64,000 nucleotides of DNA from Reticulascus tulasneorum (lineage: Eukaryota; Ascomycota; Sordariomycetes; Glomerellales; Reticulascaceae): the NCBI GenBank assembly GCA_001557505.1, contig LSAX01000004.1, positions 2,294,001 through 2,358,000 of the forward strand. The letters run 5' to 3'. Position numbers and translations under genes: made by a program. Below the pieces are notes generated by a model. That model was not told where the DNA came from. It did no database searches and saw only the letters and a list, made by a program, of their open reading frames with translations. Shown piece after piece: positions 24,207 to 34,528 of this stretch (within the stretch, counting starts at the first letter, position 1; every line of letters begins with the position of its first letter).

Positions 24207-26015
24207 ATGGCCTCCAAGTTCTTGTTGGCAGCCCTGCTGCTCGCACCCAGTGTGCTGAGCATTGCCATTCCCTCAGAGATTGCGGCTGAAATTGCTGCTC
24301 TTGATGAGCGCGCCGTTGCATTCGTAAGAACTTCCCTAGTATCTACTCTTCTTTCAACGACTAAACAGGATACAGGCCGAGCTCGCCGATGTCGAGAAGC
24401 GCAGCCTCGTTGACATGATTGAGATTGCTACTCGAGATGTTGACGAGGAGGATGAAGATGACGATGATGATAAGGTATGTCGGCCCCCTGGCTTGTGACC
24501 TGGTCGGCACAGCTAACGATTACGCAATATAGAAGAAGAAGGTATAGACAAGACTGCTTTTTCCAGCTACAACTCCTAATTAGAACTGCCACTAACAAAT
24601 CATGAAAGCCCGGCCCGCCAAAGGCCAAAAAGGGGAAGCAGGCGAAGAAGGCGAAGAAGGGAAAGAAGGGCGGGAAGAAAAAGAGTGGACTCAAGCCCGC
24701 TCCCAAGAAGAAGCATGGACCTGCCAAGAAGCCCGGAAAGAAGTTCGGCAAGCCATCCAAAGAAGAGGAGGACGAAGAGGAGGAGGATGAGATCGAGACT
24801 CGCGACTTGAGCGCCAAGGAGATCGCAGATGAGCTCGAGGCGAGGGCTGCTGTCGTTGACGAGGATGATGAGGATGATGAGGATGATGAGGAAGAGGAGG
24901 ATGAAGAAGAGGACGAGGATGATGATGACTACAAGGTATGTTCTGCCGTACAATTAAGCGACTCTATAGAAAGCTAACAATTGCCGCAGAGAAAGAAGAA
25001 GGTACGTGGAGCGGTCGACTTTTCGCTTGTTCTTTAGGCATTTCTCTCCTGAGCTCTGCTCCCTGTTACCTCCAGCCTTCGCTTTGGTCGAACTCTCTAG
25101 TAACACCACTCACAGTTTGGCAAGAAGCCAAAGAAGGGAAAGAAGAAGGTGTGTACCCCCGCGCAGTCATCCTCTATCAGCCCTTGCGCTGTTCATTGTT
25201 GCCGCCATTGTAAAAATCCGCTATCGTGCTCCATACTAACTTATGTAGTCCAACAGAAAGCCAAAGAAGGCACCAAAGAAGGCGCCCAAGGCTCCAAAGA
25301 AGCCCGAGGAGCCCGAAGAGAAGAGCCCAATTAAGCCAAAGCCAAAGGAGCCAGAAGAGAAGAGCCCCATCAAGCCAAAGCCCAAGGAGCCAGAAGAGAA
25401 GAGCCCCATCAAGCCAAAGCCCAAGGAGCCCGAAGAGAAGAGCCCAATTAAGCCAAAGCCAAAGGAGCCAGAAGAGAAGAGCCCCATCAAGCCAAAGCCA
25501 AAGGAGCCTGAAGAGAAGAGCCCAATTAAGCCAAAGCCAAAGGAGCCCGAAGAGAAGAGCCCAATTAAGCCAAAGCCAAAGGAGCCAGAAGAGAAGAGCC
25601 CCATCAAGCCCAAGCCCAAAGAGCCTGAAGAGAAGAGCCCAATCAAGCCCAAGCCAAAGGAGCCTGAAGAGAAGAGTCCCATCAAGCCCAAGCCCAAAGA
25701 GCCCGAAGAGAAGAGCCCCATCAAGCCCAAGCCAAAGGAGCCTGAAGAGGAGAGCCCCATCAAGCCCAAGCCCAAAGAGTCCAGGCCAAAGCCCGCCCCT
25801 AGGCCCGCCCCGAAGCCTGAGCCAAAGGAGCCTGCTCCCAAGCCTGCTCCCAAGCCCGCCCCCAAGCCCGAGCCAAAAGAGCCCGCGCCACTCCCAAAGC
25901 CAACCCCGGTTGTGCAACCCGTGCCTGAGTGAGTATATCTTACTGTTGCAACCCTAACAAACCCCCACTGACCAGTTGCAGGCCCACCATCAAGATCGGT
26001 GCTCCCTTGAAGTAA
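24207..26015 (+). CDS. Secreted charged repeat protein (unrecognised)
   Basis: I do not recognise this family. My model has eight exons: 24207-24323, 24376-24474, 24533-24541, 24609-24935, 24990-25001, 25116-25148, 25249-25928 and 25982-26015, about 436 residues. Residues 1-18 (MASKFLLAALLLAPSVLS) form a clear signal peptide. A Kex2-type EKR site lies at 46-48. Then acidic runs (DEEDEDDDDDK; a longer D/E run around 155-182) alternate with lysine-rich segments (KKAKKGKKGGKKK, FGKKPKKGKKK). Residues from about 212 to 380 are a tandem 13-residue repeat, SPIKPKPKEPEEK, followed by a Pro/Lys/Ala tail ending PTIKIGAPLK. Two exons are all-lysine/arginine microexons of 9 and 12 nt. It has no Cys-rich or enzymatic domain. 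It is probably disordered and extracellular or wall-bound; the function is unknown. The small exons rest on splice signals and frame only. Confidence 0.72.
25324..25779 (+). repeat. 39-bp coding minisatellite, about 12 units
   Basis: Units begin with AGCCCAATT or AGCCCCATC every 39 bp from 25324 to 25753 (twelve starts). Each encodes SPIKPKPKEPEEK, and the last unit diverges (EES, then KESRPKP). Differences between units are almost all synonymous (ATT/ATC, CCA/CCC, GAGCCA/GAGCCT/GAGCCC), showing selection on the peptide or gene-conversion among units. Confidence 0.93.
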
Positions 26016-27025
26016 AGCACTGTGTATGAAGACGGATATCCAGGCGTGCAGGGTCTTATGCTTTGTTTGCTAGTCATGGCGGCACGTACGAAGACAACAA
26101 TCGCCTGGTTTGTGTGGAACTAGTGTTGAAAAATTTAATAGTTACCATCAAACAACTTCCTGCCCTGGATCAGGCAGGCTGCAACCGTCAGATTATGGAG
26201 ATTGGCGGGTTTTCTTCTTCCGCTCATTGAGTGATGTTGTATATGCAGCATTTTATAAAAAAAACTCTTATTGCGTCTCTCTACGTTGAGCAGTAAAATG
26301 TTCTTACACGAGTGAAGCCAGTTGCGTGATGTAGTGTTGATATCATCTCGCTATCGTGAGCCGTCTCTTACTCATCTTTCCACCCTGTGCCTGAGTACTT
26401 GACTATGGGTCACTTTCAGTTCAGTTCTTGGGCCTGTTGCAAATGTTCTGAAGTTGACAGACGAGCTCGGACAAGATGTGCATGTATCTAAAACCTCTGT
26501 GGTCTTACCAGCCTTCAAGCCCCAAAAAAGATTCGCGAACGTTAACGTAAACTGGGTTTCAGATACACTGGTTGGAACCGCCGAAGAGTGAGATGAACAT
26601 GCTAGTCTCTTAACTCTCTTGTTAGTTGCCCTTCTGAGTTCCTTGAATGACATATTTGCTTCTCTGGATTGGCTTGAAATGGTGAGGGGGAGGGTTGACG
26701 GCCACTTCAGATGACAATTGCTTATGTAAACTTCGATCTTAGCAGGCTGCTTGATGTATCTCTGAGGGCAGCAGGATCTAAATTGTAGTTGCTAAACTCC
26801 TTTCCATTGAATAGACGTACAGGTGTAATGACTTCAACATTGCGAGGTAGTTACTGCAGTGTCAGAGGCAATCTACTACGTGAGGTTATGCATCTGATTC
26901 GGGTAAGAGATCGACCCCGCTGCTTCCATTCAGCAAATTCGTCGTGCTCAGCTCTTTCAATTGCACTAATGGGCTTAGTTTCCTTGCTGCTATCAGCTTT
27001 TCCACTGTGCAAAAAGTGTGGTGGC
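26016..27025. other. Intergenic region downstream of the repeat-protein gene
   Basis: About 1 kb. It holds the 3' end of the repeat-protein transcript and the flank of the tRNA. A minus-strand frame at 26372-26653 is open for 93 codons but has no recognisable motif, so it is not called. Confidence 0.5.
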
Positions 27026-27030
27026 AAAAA
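27026..27030 (-). terminator. RNA polymerase III terminator of tRNA-Gly
   Basis: On the minus strand five T residues (AAAAA on plus, 27026-27030) lie 4 nt after the tRNA discriminator base, the usual Pol III stop signal. Confidence 0.75.
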
Positions 27031-27034
27031 GGAA

Positions 27035-27105
27035 TGCGCCGGCCGGGATTCGAACCCGAGTCCTGAGCATGGGAAGCTCAGATGATACCCCTACACCACC
27101 GGCGC
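27035..27105 (-). tRNA. tRNA-Gly (anticodon CCC)
   Basis: The 71-nt minus-strand sequence folds as a cloverleaf. Acceptor arms GCGCCGG and CCGGCGC pair fully and are followed by discriminator A. The anticodon loop is TTCCCAT between TGAGC and GCTCA, so the anticodon is CCC (Gly). The T arm contains GGGTTCGAATCCC. There is no intron. It stands 170 bp from the GET4 start, transcribed in the opposite direction. Confidence 0.95.
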
Positions 27106-27274
27106 AGATAGAAGAATATTTGTTCTCAACATTATTGTCACTTATGATGGCAGGGCAAATGGCCGCCGTGGGGTTTATGGCCCGGCTTGTCCATGCGTCG
27201 TCCGCATTCTTACCCCACCACGGAAGACTTTCCAACCTACCCTCAACCTGTTCAACGCGACGCAGCTGCCCAAA

Positions 27275-28323
27275 ATGAGTGGAAAAGCAGACAAGATCGA
27301 AAAGATCATTGCCCGCCTGCAGCAACGCATCGCCGAGGGCCAGTTCTATGAAGCACAGCAACAGACCCGAGTAGTGGCGGCCCGCTACATCAAGTCCCAG
27401 AGCTGGACGGCGGCGATCGACATCCTATACAATGTTGCCCAGTCGCTCTTGAAGGCTGGCCAGGGCGGTAGTGGAGGGGACTTGTGTGTCATGCTGGTGG
27501 ATGTCTTCAAGCAGGCGGAGCTGAAGCCCGACTCGAGCTCCAAGGGCAAGCTCTTGACATGCTTGCGGCTGTTCAACAGCGAGGAACCGACGAGGAAGAA
27601 GTTTATCGGGGAGCTGCTTGGGTAAATTGTTACTCAGGGAAACCTCGATAAGATCATAGTGCTAACTATACCTGTCGCAGCTGGTCATCAAGATTCGGAG
27701 AGTACCCTGCGGGCGATTCGGAACTACATCACGTTGTTGGAACTCTATACGCCGAAGAGCACGAAGCATACGAGGCAGAAAGACATTTGGTATTAGGTAC
27801 GAAGGACTCGGCAGAGGTTTTGGCACGCATGGAATACATCTGGTATAAGGAGGACGATTCCCACACGGCGCCGTTGTACGCGGCACGAGCTGTCCTGCCG
27901 TATCTGCTCGTTGGCAACCTCCGAGCCGCAAACACCTCCTACCGACTCTTCACCAGCGCTCTAAGCAGCGACAACAAGGGCCTAGGAGTCCAAGATGTCA
28001 GCAGTACGAGCTGCGACCTCCGAGTCTTCCCCGGCTTGCCGCTCCTCAATTTCCTCGGCCTTCTGCTCCTCGCGATACAACGTGGAACTCCCGAGGTGTA
28101 CAGACAGCTGATCACCAAGTACTCGTCGAACATTGCTGAGGTTGGAACCTGGGACGAGGCGTTGGAATTGGTGGCGGAGATGTACTTTGGAATCTCGAGG
28201 CCGCGGCAGAGTAACCCCCTCATGGATATGATGGGTAGCTTGTTTGGAGGCGGAGGCGCTCCTCAGCCGAAGAAGCCGTCCGTTAGGCGTGTCGAAGCCC
28301 CGGCTCCAGAGGGGCTCGATTAG
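27275..28323 (+). CDS. GET4: Get4, tail-anchored protein insertion factor
   Basis: Exons 27275-27621 and 27681-28323 give 329 residues. It starts MSGKADKIEKIIARLQQRIA, followed by the alpha-solenoid helices of Get4/TRC35: EGQFYEAQQQTRVVAARYI, LVDVFKQAELKPD, and RFGEYPAGDSELHHVVGTLY straddling the intron. The PLLNFLGLLLLAIQRG helix and YFGISRPRQSNPLMDMMGS near the C-terminus fit the family. Get4 pairs with Get5 and links Sgt2-bound tail-anchored proteins to the Get3 ATPase in the cytosol. The length matches fungal Get4 (about 310-340). The intron (27622-27680) is GTAAAT...CGCAG. A tRNA-Gly lies just upstream in the opposite direction. Confidence 0.94.
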
Positions 28324-28432
28324 AGCATCGCAGCATGCTCCTGAGGTACTGCTGTAATATACTCCGATGATAGTAAACGAGAGCAATGAGGCATGATTAG
28401 GATTGACGGTCTAAGAAGAGCGGGCCCAGCTG

Positions 28433-28990
28433 CTAGCTGGTACGTGGTGGATCTTCGGCCTCGTACATCCAGTTATCTTCTGAAAGCGCCGCGACCTTTG
28501 CTCTTAGGCTTGCTCTGACAGCTTCGAGAAGTTCTGCCATCCACTGTGAGTCTAGATATGCGGAGTATTGGCTCTACGCCTTACCTTCGGGTTGGTCTGG
28601 GACAGTGTTTTGATTGACTTGATGTTGCTTTACGGCGTCCGCAAGCCTCTGTCGCTCCTCTGCAAAGCGCGTTAGCCTTGTCTTGCCACTGTCAATTGAG
28701 GCAACACGGCACATACTCTTGCTCTCCTCTGGATCAGCTGCAGCCACCTCATCTGTATCATCCATTATCGGTGTCGGAGGATCACCCAACTCGATCTCGC
28801 CATGCTTGTCGCGCACCACTATCTCTGACGTATCCGAGAGCACATCGACATCCAGTCGCAGGGTTTCTGCCGAATTGTTGGACGAGGTTGGTGTCGGCCG
28901 TCGCGTCAGTTGGCTCTGGAAGAGGTTTCGGCGCACACCTGCAGCTCTTCTAGGGGCTCCAGGAGGCGCTGGTCGGGATCGGTCAGCCAT
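28433..28990 (-). CDS. Conserved-looking small protein, function unknown
   Basis: I do not recognise this protein. The model has three exons, 28990-28717, 28659-28585 and 28551-28433, giving 155 residues. The first intron (57 nt, GTATGT, branch GCTAAC, TTTGCAG) is in frame if read through, but its signals are near-perfect. The N-terminus is basic and Pro/Arg/Ser-rich (MADRSRPAPPGAPRRAAGVR, RRNLFQSQLTRRP). The middle is acidic, and the third exon forms a helix-like end with MAELLEAVRASLRAKVAAL and SEDNWMYE. The pattern of disordered N-terminus plus short conserved C-terminal helix suggests a subunit or adaptor. It converges with GET4, about 110 bp apart. No enzyme motif, membrane segment or signal peptide is seen. 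Confidence 0.7.
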
Positions 28991-29837
28991 CGTGGCAGGA
29001 GAGAGAGTTTGTTGCGCGAACGGCCTAGGAATACGTAACGATGCTGGTGGTTAGATGAAGTTGATGAGGAGTTCGAGCGCATGCCACTAATATGCCCCTC
29101 TGTTTACTTTGGCTGGTGGTCTTATCGATAGGTGCCATCTCACAAGGTGCACTACAGAAGGTAGGTAGACCCGCCCCGCTTCGACCAACAACCACCACCC
29201 ATTCAGATCTTCAAGAATGCGTATCAATCCAAGAGTATTTTCAGTTACGAGTTGTAATTGTGCTCAAAGTCATGTTTCCTTCGAGAGTCGTTTACCAAAT
29301 AGATCATAGGTTCTGTATCGGTAGAACAAGGTACCACAATCAAGCCTTCGACACAAGTAGGATGACAAACACATATAATCTGGATCCCAATCCTCCACAA
29401 GAGGCCAGTCGACCGCGATACATGCCTGGCAGAGCCGCGACAAGATGAGTTCTATTAGTTTGCGTGTTCACGCATTGCCCATGGCGTTTATGTATACATC
29501 AGGACACTTCAATGGCCTAAGAGTGACGGGATATGGCACGAAATGTTCTTCAGTTGCAGGTCGTCTTCATGTCCATCTACTGTACAGAACAAGCTCAACT
29601 CAGACATGCAATATTCGTATTGGTACACAACAATCCTTATCAACCCCTGTCAAGATGGCTTCCGAACGTCCTGCCATTATCCATTCCCAAATCCTGAAGA
29701 GTGTACTAAACCGTAAAACGCCGACATATGCAAAACCTGACCATCAACTATCATCTGTCAACGCCATTTTCAACCAATCCCTCCTTGGCCACCAGGATGA
29801 ATGCAACAAGGACTTCGACACAAAACTAGTGGGGGCC
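28991..29837. other. Intergenic region between the small gene and CYK3
   Basis: About 850 bp with no convincing gene. It should contain the promoter of the small minus-strand gene and the 3' end of CYK3. Open frames here lack motifs. Confidence 0.5.
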
Positions 29838-32800
29838 TTAGCCCATGCAAACCCACTCAGCGAACACGCACCATCTTGCGGTGCGATCAGCTAACACAAG
29901 TCCTCTCCATACGCCTCTCTCGGAACACTTGATGATTGTCTCCCATGTGCCACCATCGCTCATCTCTTCATCATTCGAACCAGGCCCTCTTCCTCCTACG
30001 CTTATTCCTTTCTTCTCCTCTTTGCGCATGAGACGGAGAATCTTGCCACCCGGTGTTTGAATGGCCAGTTTTGCCGGCTTGCGTCCCGAAGAACTTGATC
30101 CGCTGGCTGTGCTTGGATTGGAGCCGCTTGCGCTAGAAGCGGTCATGCTCATCGCAGAACTGGGCCGAACATATGGTATCGGACTTGTTCCGCCCGGGTT
30201 CGATGAAGGCGTTAGCACAGAACTGGACGATGAGCTGGGGTGTTGTCGAATCGCGAACACGAAGGTGTTGTTTAAGGCCAGCCGCTGGCATTGAGGCTGG
30301 ACCACGTAGATATCGTGACGTTGAGCGTGGGGCGTCGGATGCCTCGTCACGAAGTCGTAGGGTGGATTCTCTCCGGTGTGGATGATGGGCAAAGCGAATG
30401 CCATGGGATGTGGTATGTCCTTGATGCTGTGCATCAGTCCACGCTTGCCAGCGTAGACCTTCAAAATTCCCTGGCCTTCGTCACCTGGCAGTAGGGCTTT
30501 CACAGTATACCGCTTTACCCCGTTAAACCATTCTGCTTGTGCCAAGGCTCGCTTTTTGACCACCTCACCGCTCTCAAAGACATCACCATCCGAATCCCTC
30601 GTGTACGCACGCACTTCGACCTCTGCCGCAACTTCCACATCTGGAGGAACATTGAATCGGACATGGACCATTTCCAAATCTTCTATTCGCGTAAGGGACG
30701 TGTTGTAATCGGCCATTTCCATCGCATTTCTGAAATAAGGCGGACAGACGCATGGAAGATTTAACAAGACCTCGTGGGCCACTGGGGGACACATGTGTTG
30801 TTGAGAATGATGCTCCGGTATGTGCGTCCAACAAAGCTCTGTCGGGCGGGCCAAAAACCACCAGGCATCGGCCGTGGCATTGCTAGCACTGGAGTAGAGA
30901 TGTCGTCGGGGATTAGATGGACTTGCTAAACAACAGTCCATCATACGCCATTCGTTGTCAACAAGAACAGCGTTCCACCAATGATTTGACCGAGGCATGA
31001 TACCGTACTCAGGGATCTCCCCTGGGGTTTTGAGATATCCTCTTATCACCTCAGACTGAATCCCCACAGCTGCACACATCTCCATGACGAGAACGGCAGA
31101 TTCTTCAGCACACGCGCGCTTTGTTTGGATAACTCGACGAGTGTCGACTTGGCCCTCAAAATCTTCCTCCCAGCAGACCTTCTCTGCAGCCCAAGTGAAA
31201 ATCGCTCGCAGTCGTTGGACATCACTGCGATATGGTCGACAGACATACGTCGTTGCCAGTGTGATTGCTGTTGTCATTGGTGGCAGGCTGCTAATGAATC
31301 TCGAGTTCTTGTCGACTTGACTGAGGTTGATAACTTGATAGTTGGTAGGCTCCGGGACAGGGTTACCATCCGCTCCCTCATCACCGTCCATGCCCTCGTA
31401 GAGCTCATCGACAGGATTCAAGGCTGGGTAATCGAGCATTTGGCACCGATCTCTGCGGTCGCTTCTCTCATGCCTGCTCAGTGAGTTTGACCGATTCACA
31501 TCTCTTCGGACCTGAACCCAATCCACACCGTTACTGAGACCCATTTCCCGTGCAGCATCCTTTGCAGTCGAGCCATTCCCCATCCCAGACATCATAGACA
31601 TGCTTGAACCGATAGGAACCGCGCCTGGTGGAAGGGATCGAGCTAGGGGCGACGACTTGACCGATTCAGCGCCAGTAGCAATACTACTGCGACCAGTTGC
31701 CACTCCCGTCTTCGCAGACTCGAAAATCTTCTTGAAAATGTTCCTCTTGGGAGCCTTGGGCTGAACAAGACCTCCAAGCCCTGAAGCCACGTCGTCGTGA
31801 AAACCCGCCTGGGACTTGGATCGTGATGCTTCGGATGCGTGGCTGCTATGATAAGTGATGCCCGTGAAAGGGGTTTCTGGACGATCTATATCTAGATCGC
31901 GCATTCCTAAGGCACTTTGGGCACGTTGTTGGTTCTTCCTTGCCAAGCTTCCTGCACTTGTGGCACTGAACCCACCGGCGGAAATGCCACTCATCAAGCT
32001 CCTATCGCTGCTCTGGGTTACGTTGGTTGAGTTGGTCTTAGTGGTGAAAGTTCGACCAAGCACGCCTCGGCCAACATCATAAGCTGACTTCCTGTTTCGC
32101 AATTTGCGCTCTGGTATTATCGGTCCATCCATAGAAGATTTCGGTCTCTCGTAAAGCTGATTCTTAGGCGGCGGTGGTGGAGCCGCGTCGTACTCGACAA
32201 CACTTGAACTATGCTGGTGCATCTTTTTGAATCGACTTTCCATCCTCTCAACATAGTTGCTCAGTTGGGGAAGATTCTGTGTATCTTCCCGACGCCCGTC
32301 TTGAAAAGAAGGATCCTGAGTTGAGCCTGCACTCCAAGTTTCGTAGCCTTCATCTGAATGCGCTATGCCCATTGAAGTTTGTGGCCTCAGTGGCGCCTTT
32401 TTCCTAGCCCGGTGAGTTACCATGTCGAAACATTCTGGGGACCATGGATCTAACGGCGGCTCTGGCGACTGCGTCTCACGGTTCATGCCTAACGCATCGA
32501 GCTGCTCGAATACTCCATCCATTGCTTCTCGAAGAGGTGATGGGGTGAGACGACTTACACCAGGGGATGGAGATGGAGGACAAGGAGACGGTACCCGCGG
32601 CGTGTGATAGCCTTCATGGCGGTTGTCGTAGGATAGTTGAGAGCCGTGTCTGGCTAAGGGATGCCTATTATCGTACGACGCATTTGAACCTTGCCGAACG
32701 ATATCATGTCGATTCTCGTATGATGCGTTTGACCCATGCCGATGCATCTCATTTCGGTTTTCGTAAGATGCATTGGAATCATGGCGAGATACAGCAACAT

Positions 32801-33453
32801 GCCGATGTGGTGGCGGAGCTGGTGGTGGAGAATCGGATCGCTCAAAGCTCTCCCGATAATGTTGCTGCTGATAATTGAATGACGGTGCCGGAGACACAGC
32901 TCTTGAACCATATCCATTGCTCTGCAGAGGTGAAGGCACCCTCCCAATCCTGTCGTGGACATTGTTGTTGAAAGAGTTTGAAGAATTCTCTCTGGATCTG
33001 GCTTGAGGACTTGGCCTCATAACCTCGGGCTGTTTGGCAGTTGTGTAATGCGGTGCTTTCGAATACGCCTCGAAGGGTTTTCGAAAGGTCTTCGATTTTT
33101 GTGGTGTATTCTTAGGACTTGGCGTGTTGCTCGCTGGCATAGGACTAGAAGACCTGCTCGTTGGTCGGAAGTCTCCTGGTAGCAATTCGACGAAGTTGGA
33201 AGGAAAGATTCCGACAGTCCGCCTGTCCCTCCATAGTCTGCCCGTCCACCACGACCCGTCACCGACGTTCAGACATTCGATCAAATCTCCCTCAATGAAG
33301 CCCAGGTCTCGTTTTGACTACAAGCGCATAGTTAGTATTTCGAGATGTTCAGCGGCCGAATCTTGAATGTAGACAAACCTCTCCGCCCCACGAATACACC
33401 GCTCTGCACCAACACGGAAACCGCGTTGGCAGCGGCGGCGGTGCTGGAACCAT
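29838..33453 (-). CDS. CYK3: Cytokinesis protein Cyk3 (SH3 and transglutaminase-like)
   Basis: Two exons, 33453-33379 and 33317-29838, give 1184 residues. Residues about 18-73 are an SH3 domain (AVYSWGGESKRDLGFIEGDL, then GDGSWWTGRLW and GIFPSNFVELL). A long disordered Ser/Pro-rich stretch follows, with four 15-residue repeats at 203-262. The C-terminal part has the transglutaminase-like domain at about 700-830, with RLRAIFTWAAEKVCWEEDF, RACAEESAVLVMEMCAAVGI, SNHWWNAVLVDNEWRMMDC. In yeasts Cyk3 is brought to the division site through its SH3 domain and promotes septum synthesis with Inn1 and Hof1/Cdc15. The His and Asp of the fold are present; the Cys is shifted by one residue from the usual alignment. 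The short first exon supplies the start of the SH3 domain through an intron with ACTAAC branch. Confidence 0.93.
32607..32786 (-). repeat. Four 45-bp tandem repeats inside CYK3
   Basis: Four consecutive 15-residue units: RHDSNASYENRNEMH, RHGSNASYENRHDIV, RQGSNASYDNRHPLA, RHGSQLSYDNRHEGY. The SNASY core is kept while flanks drift. Located in the disordered linker between the SH3 and transglutaminase-like domains. Confidence 0.9.
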
Positions 33454-34528
33454 ATTGAAGTTCGATTGTAGCAATTGCAGATCAGCACGTTTTCAACGCC
33501 GTGCCAGGCGCGCAATCAACGAGCGGTCAATTCTGTTGAGTTGATAGAAAGCGAGGACCTCACGGTGAGCTGGAGAGGTACGACGCGATGATGTAAATAA
33601 ACGAAAGATCGCCATACAAGGTCGGCAAAACGATGAATGTGACGAACTCTGAGTGGCAATATTAAGACTCCGTTATAGTAACCCCAAGAGCACAAGGAAT
33701 GATCGGTTCTCACCAAAGGTGACAATGTCCTTGTTGGCTCGTGTGGGTGTGTGGGTTGGAGCTTGGGGACTGGCAATGTCCGGACAGCGGAACCTGCCTG
33801 GGGGGGCAACGGGGTAGGGGGACTCCTGGAACTGGGCCCAACAAACAGAGGGGCTTGTTGGCGGGGAAACGGGCTGGAACCTGTGACGAGGCGCTGGAAC
33901 ATCAGAATAGCGATGCCCCACCACACTGAGAGCAGGGTTTGATTAGTGCATCCCAGCGCTTCTCCAACCTGCATGCCGCCCTGCCAAAGAGCTGCCCACC
34001 TGCAGATGCCTCTTCCAGAAACAACCTGTGGTATGTAAAAGGTCTGCAACACATAGATAACTGTCTGCCAGACCATCTCTTCTCTTCTCGCATCACCAGA
34101 ACCTCCTTTTTCCCTCAATGCCATGATGCTGCAAATCCCAACTTTTCCAGCTTCATTCTCTTGTTCCTGGTACCAACTGACACGCCCTGGCTGATCGGAC
34201 CCCAGCCCTAGCTGTACCAAAAGGGAAGAAAGTAAACAAAGGGCCCGAGCTTCTCGCCCCGAGCCCTGCACCATCGACGAAAGGAGGCTTGTTTCGCTGT
34301 CCCAGACAACCTCCGGGTCCCCTTCATTAAAGCGAACCCTAGGCCTAAATAACGGCCTTCCCGGCCTGTCTGGCGACCATCCGATTTCTGATCTCTCATC
34401 TCTTGTCTCTCAACAGTTGTGACATTTTGCATTGCAGTGGCGCTGTCATAAGACTCCAGAGCCCGACGCCTCTCCTCAGTGTTTTCTCTATATCTCTGCC
34501 GGCAGACTGAGAACCACACCTTTGCATC
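33454..34528. promoter_or_regulatory. Shared divergent promoter region, CYK3 / SID1
   Basis: The 1075 bp between the two ATGs are the only upstream region for both genes. A minus-strand frame of 252 codons spans much of it but has no recognisable family and overlaps both leaders, so I treat the interval as regulatory and untranslated sequence. Confidence 0.55.

Noticed and set aside
24207..26015. Fungal RiPP or Kex2-processed repeat peptide precursor
   Set aside because: The 13-residue repeats lack dibasic KR/KK cleavage sites between units, and no UstY-like, peptidase or tailoring gene is nearby.
26372..26653. 93-codon minus-strand frame downstream of the repeat-protein gene
   Set aside because: No motif, no splice continuation, no signal peptide; not better than chance.
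33516..34274. 252-codon minus-strand frame between CYK3 and SID1
   Set aside because: No recognisable motif, no good start context, and it fills the shared promoter and leaders of two solid genes.
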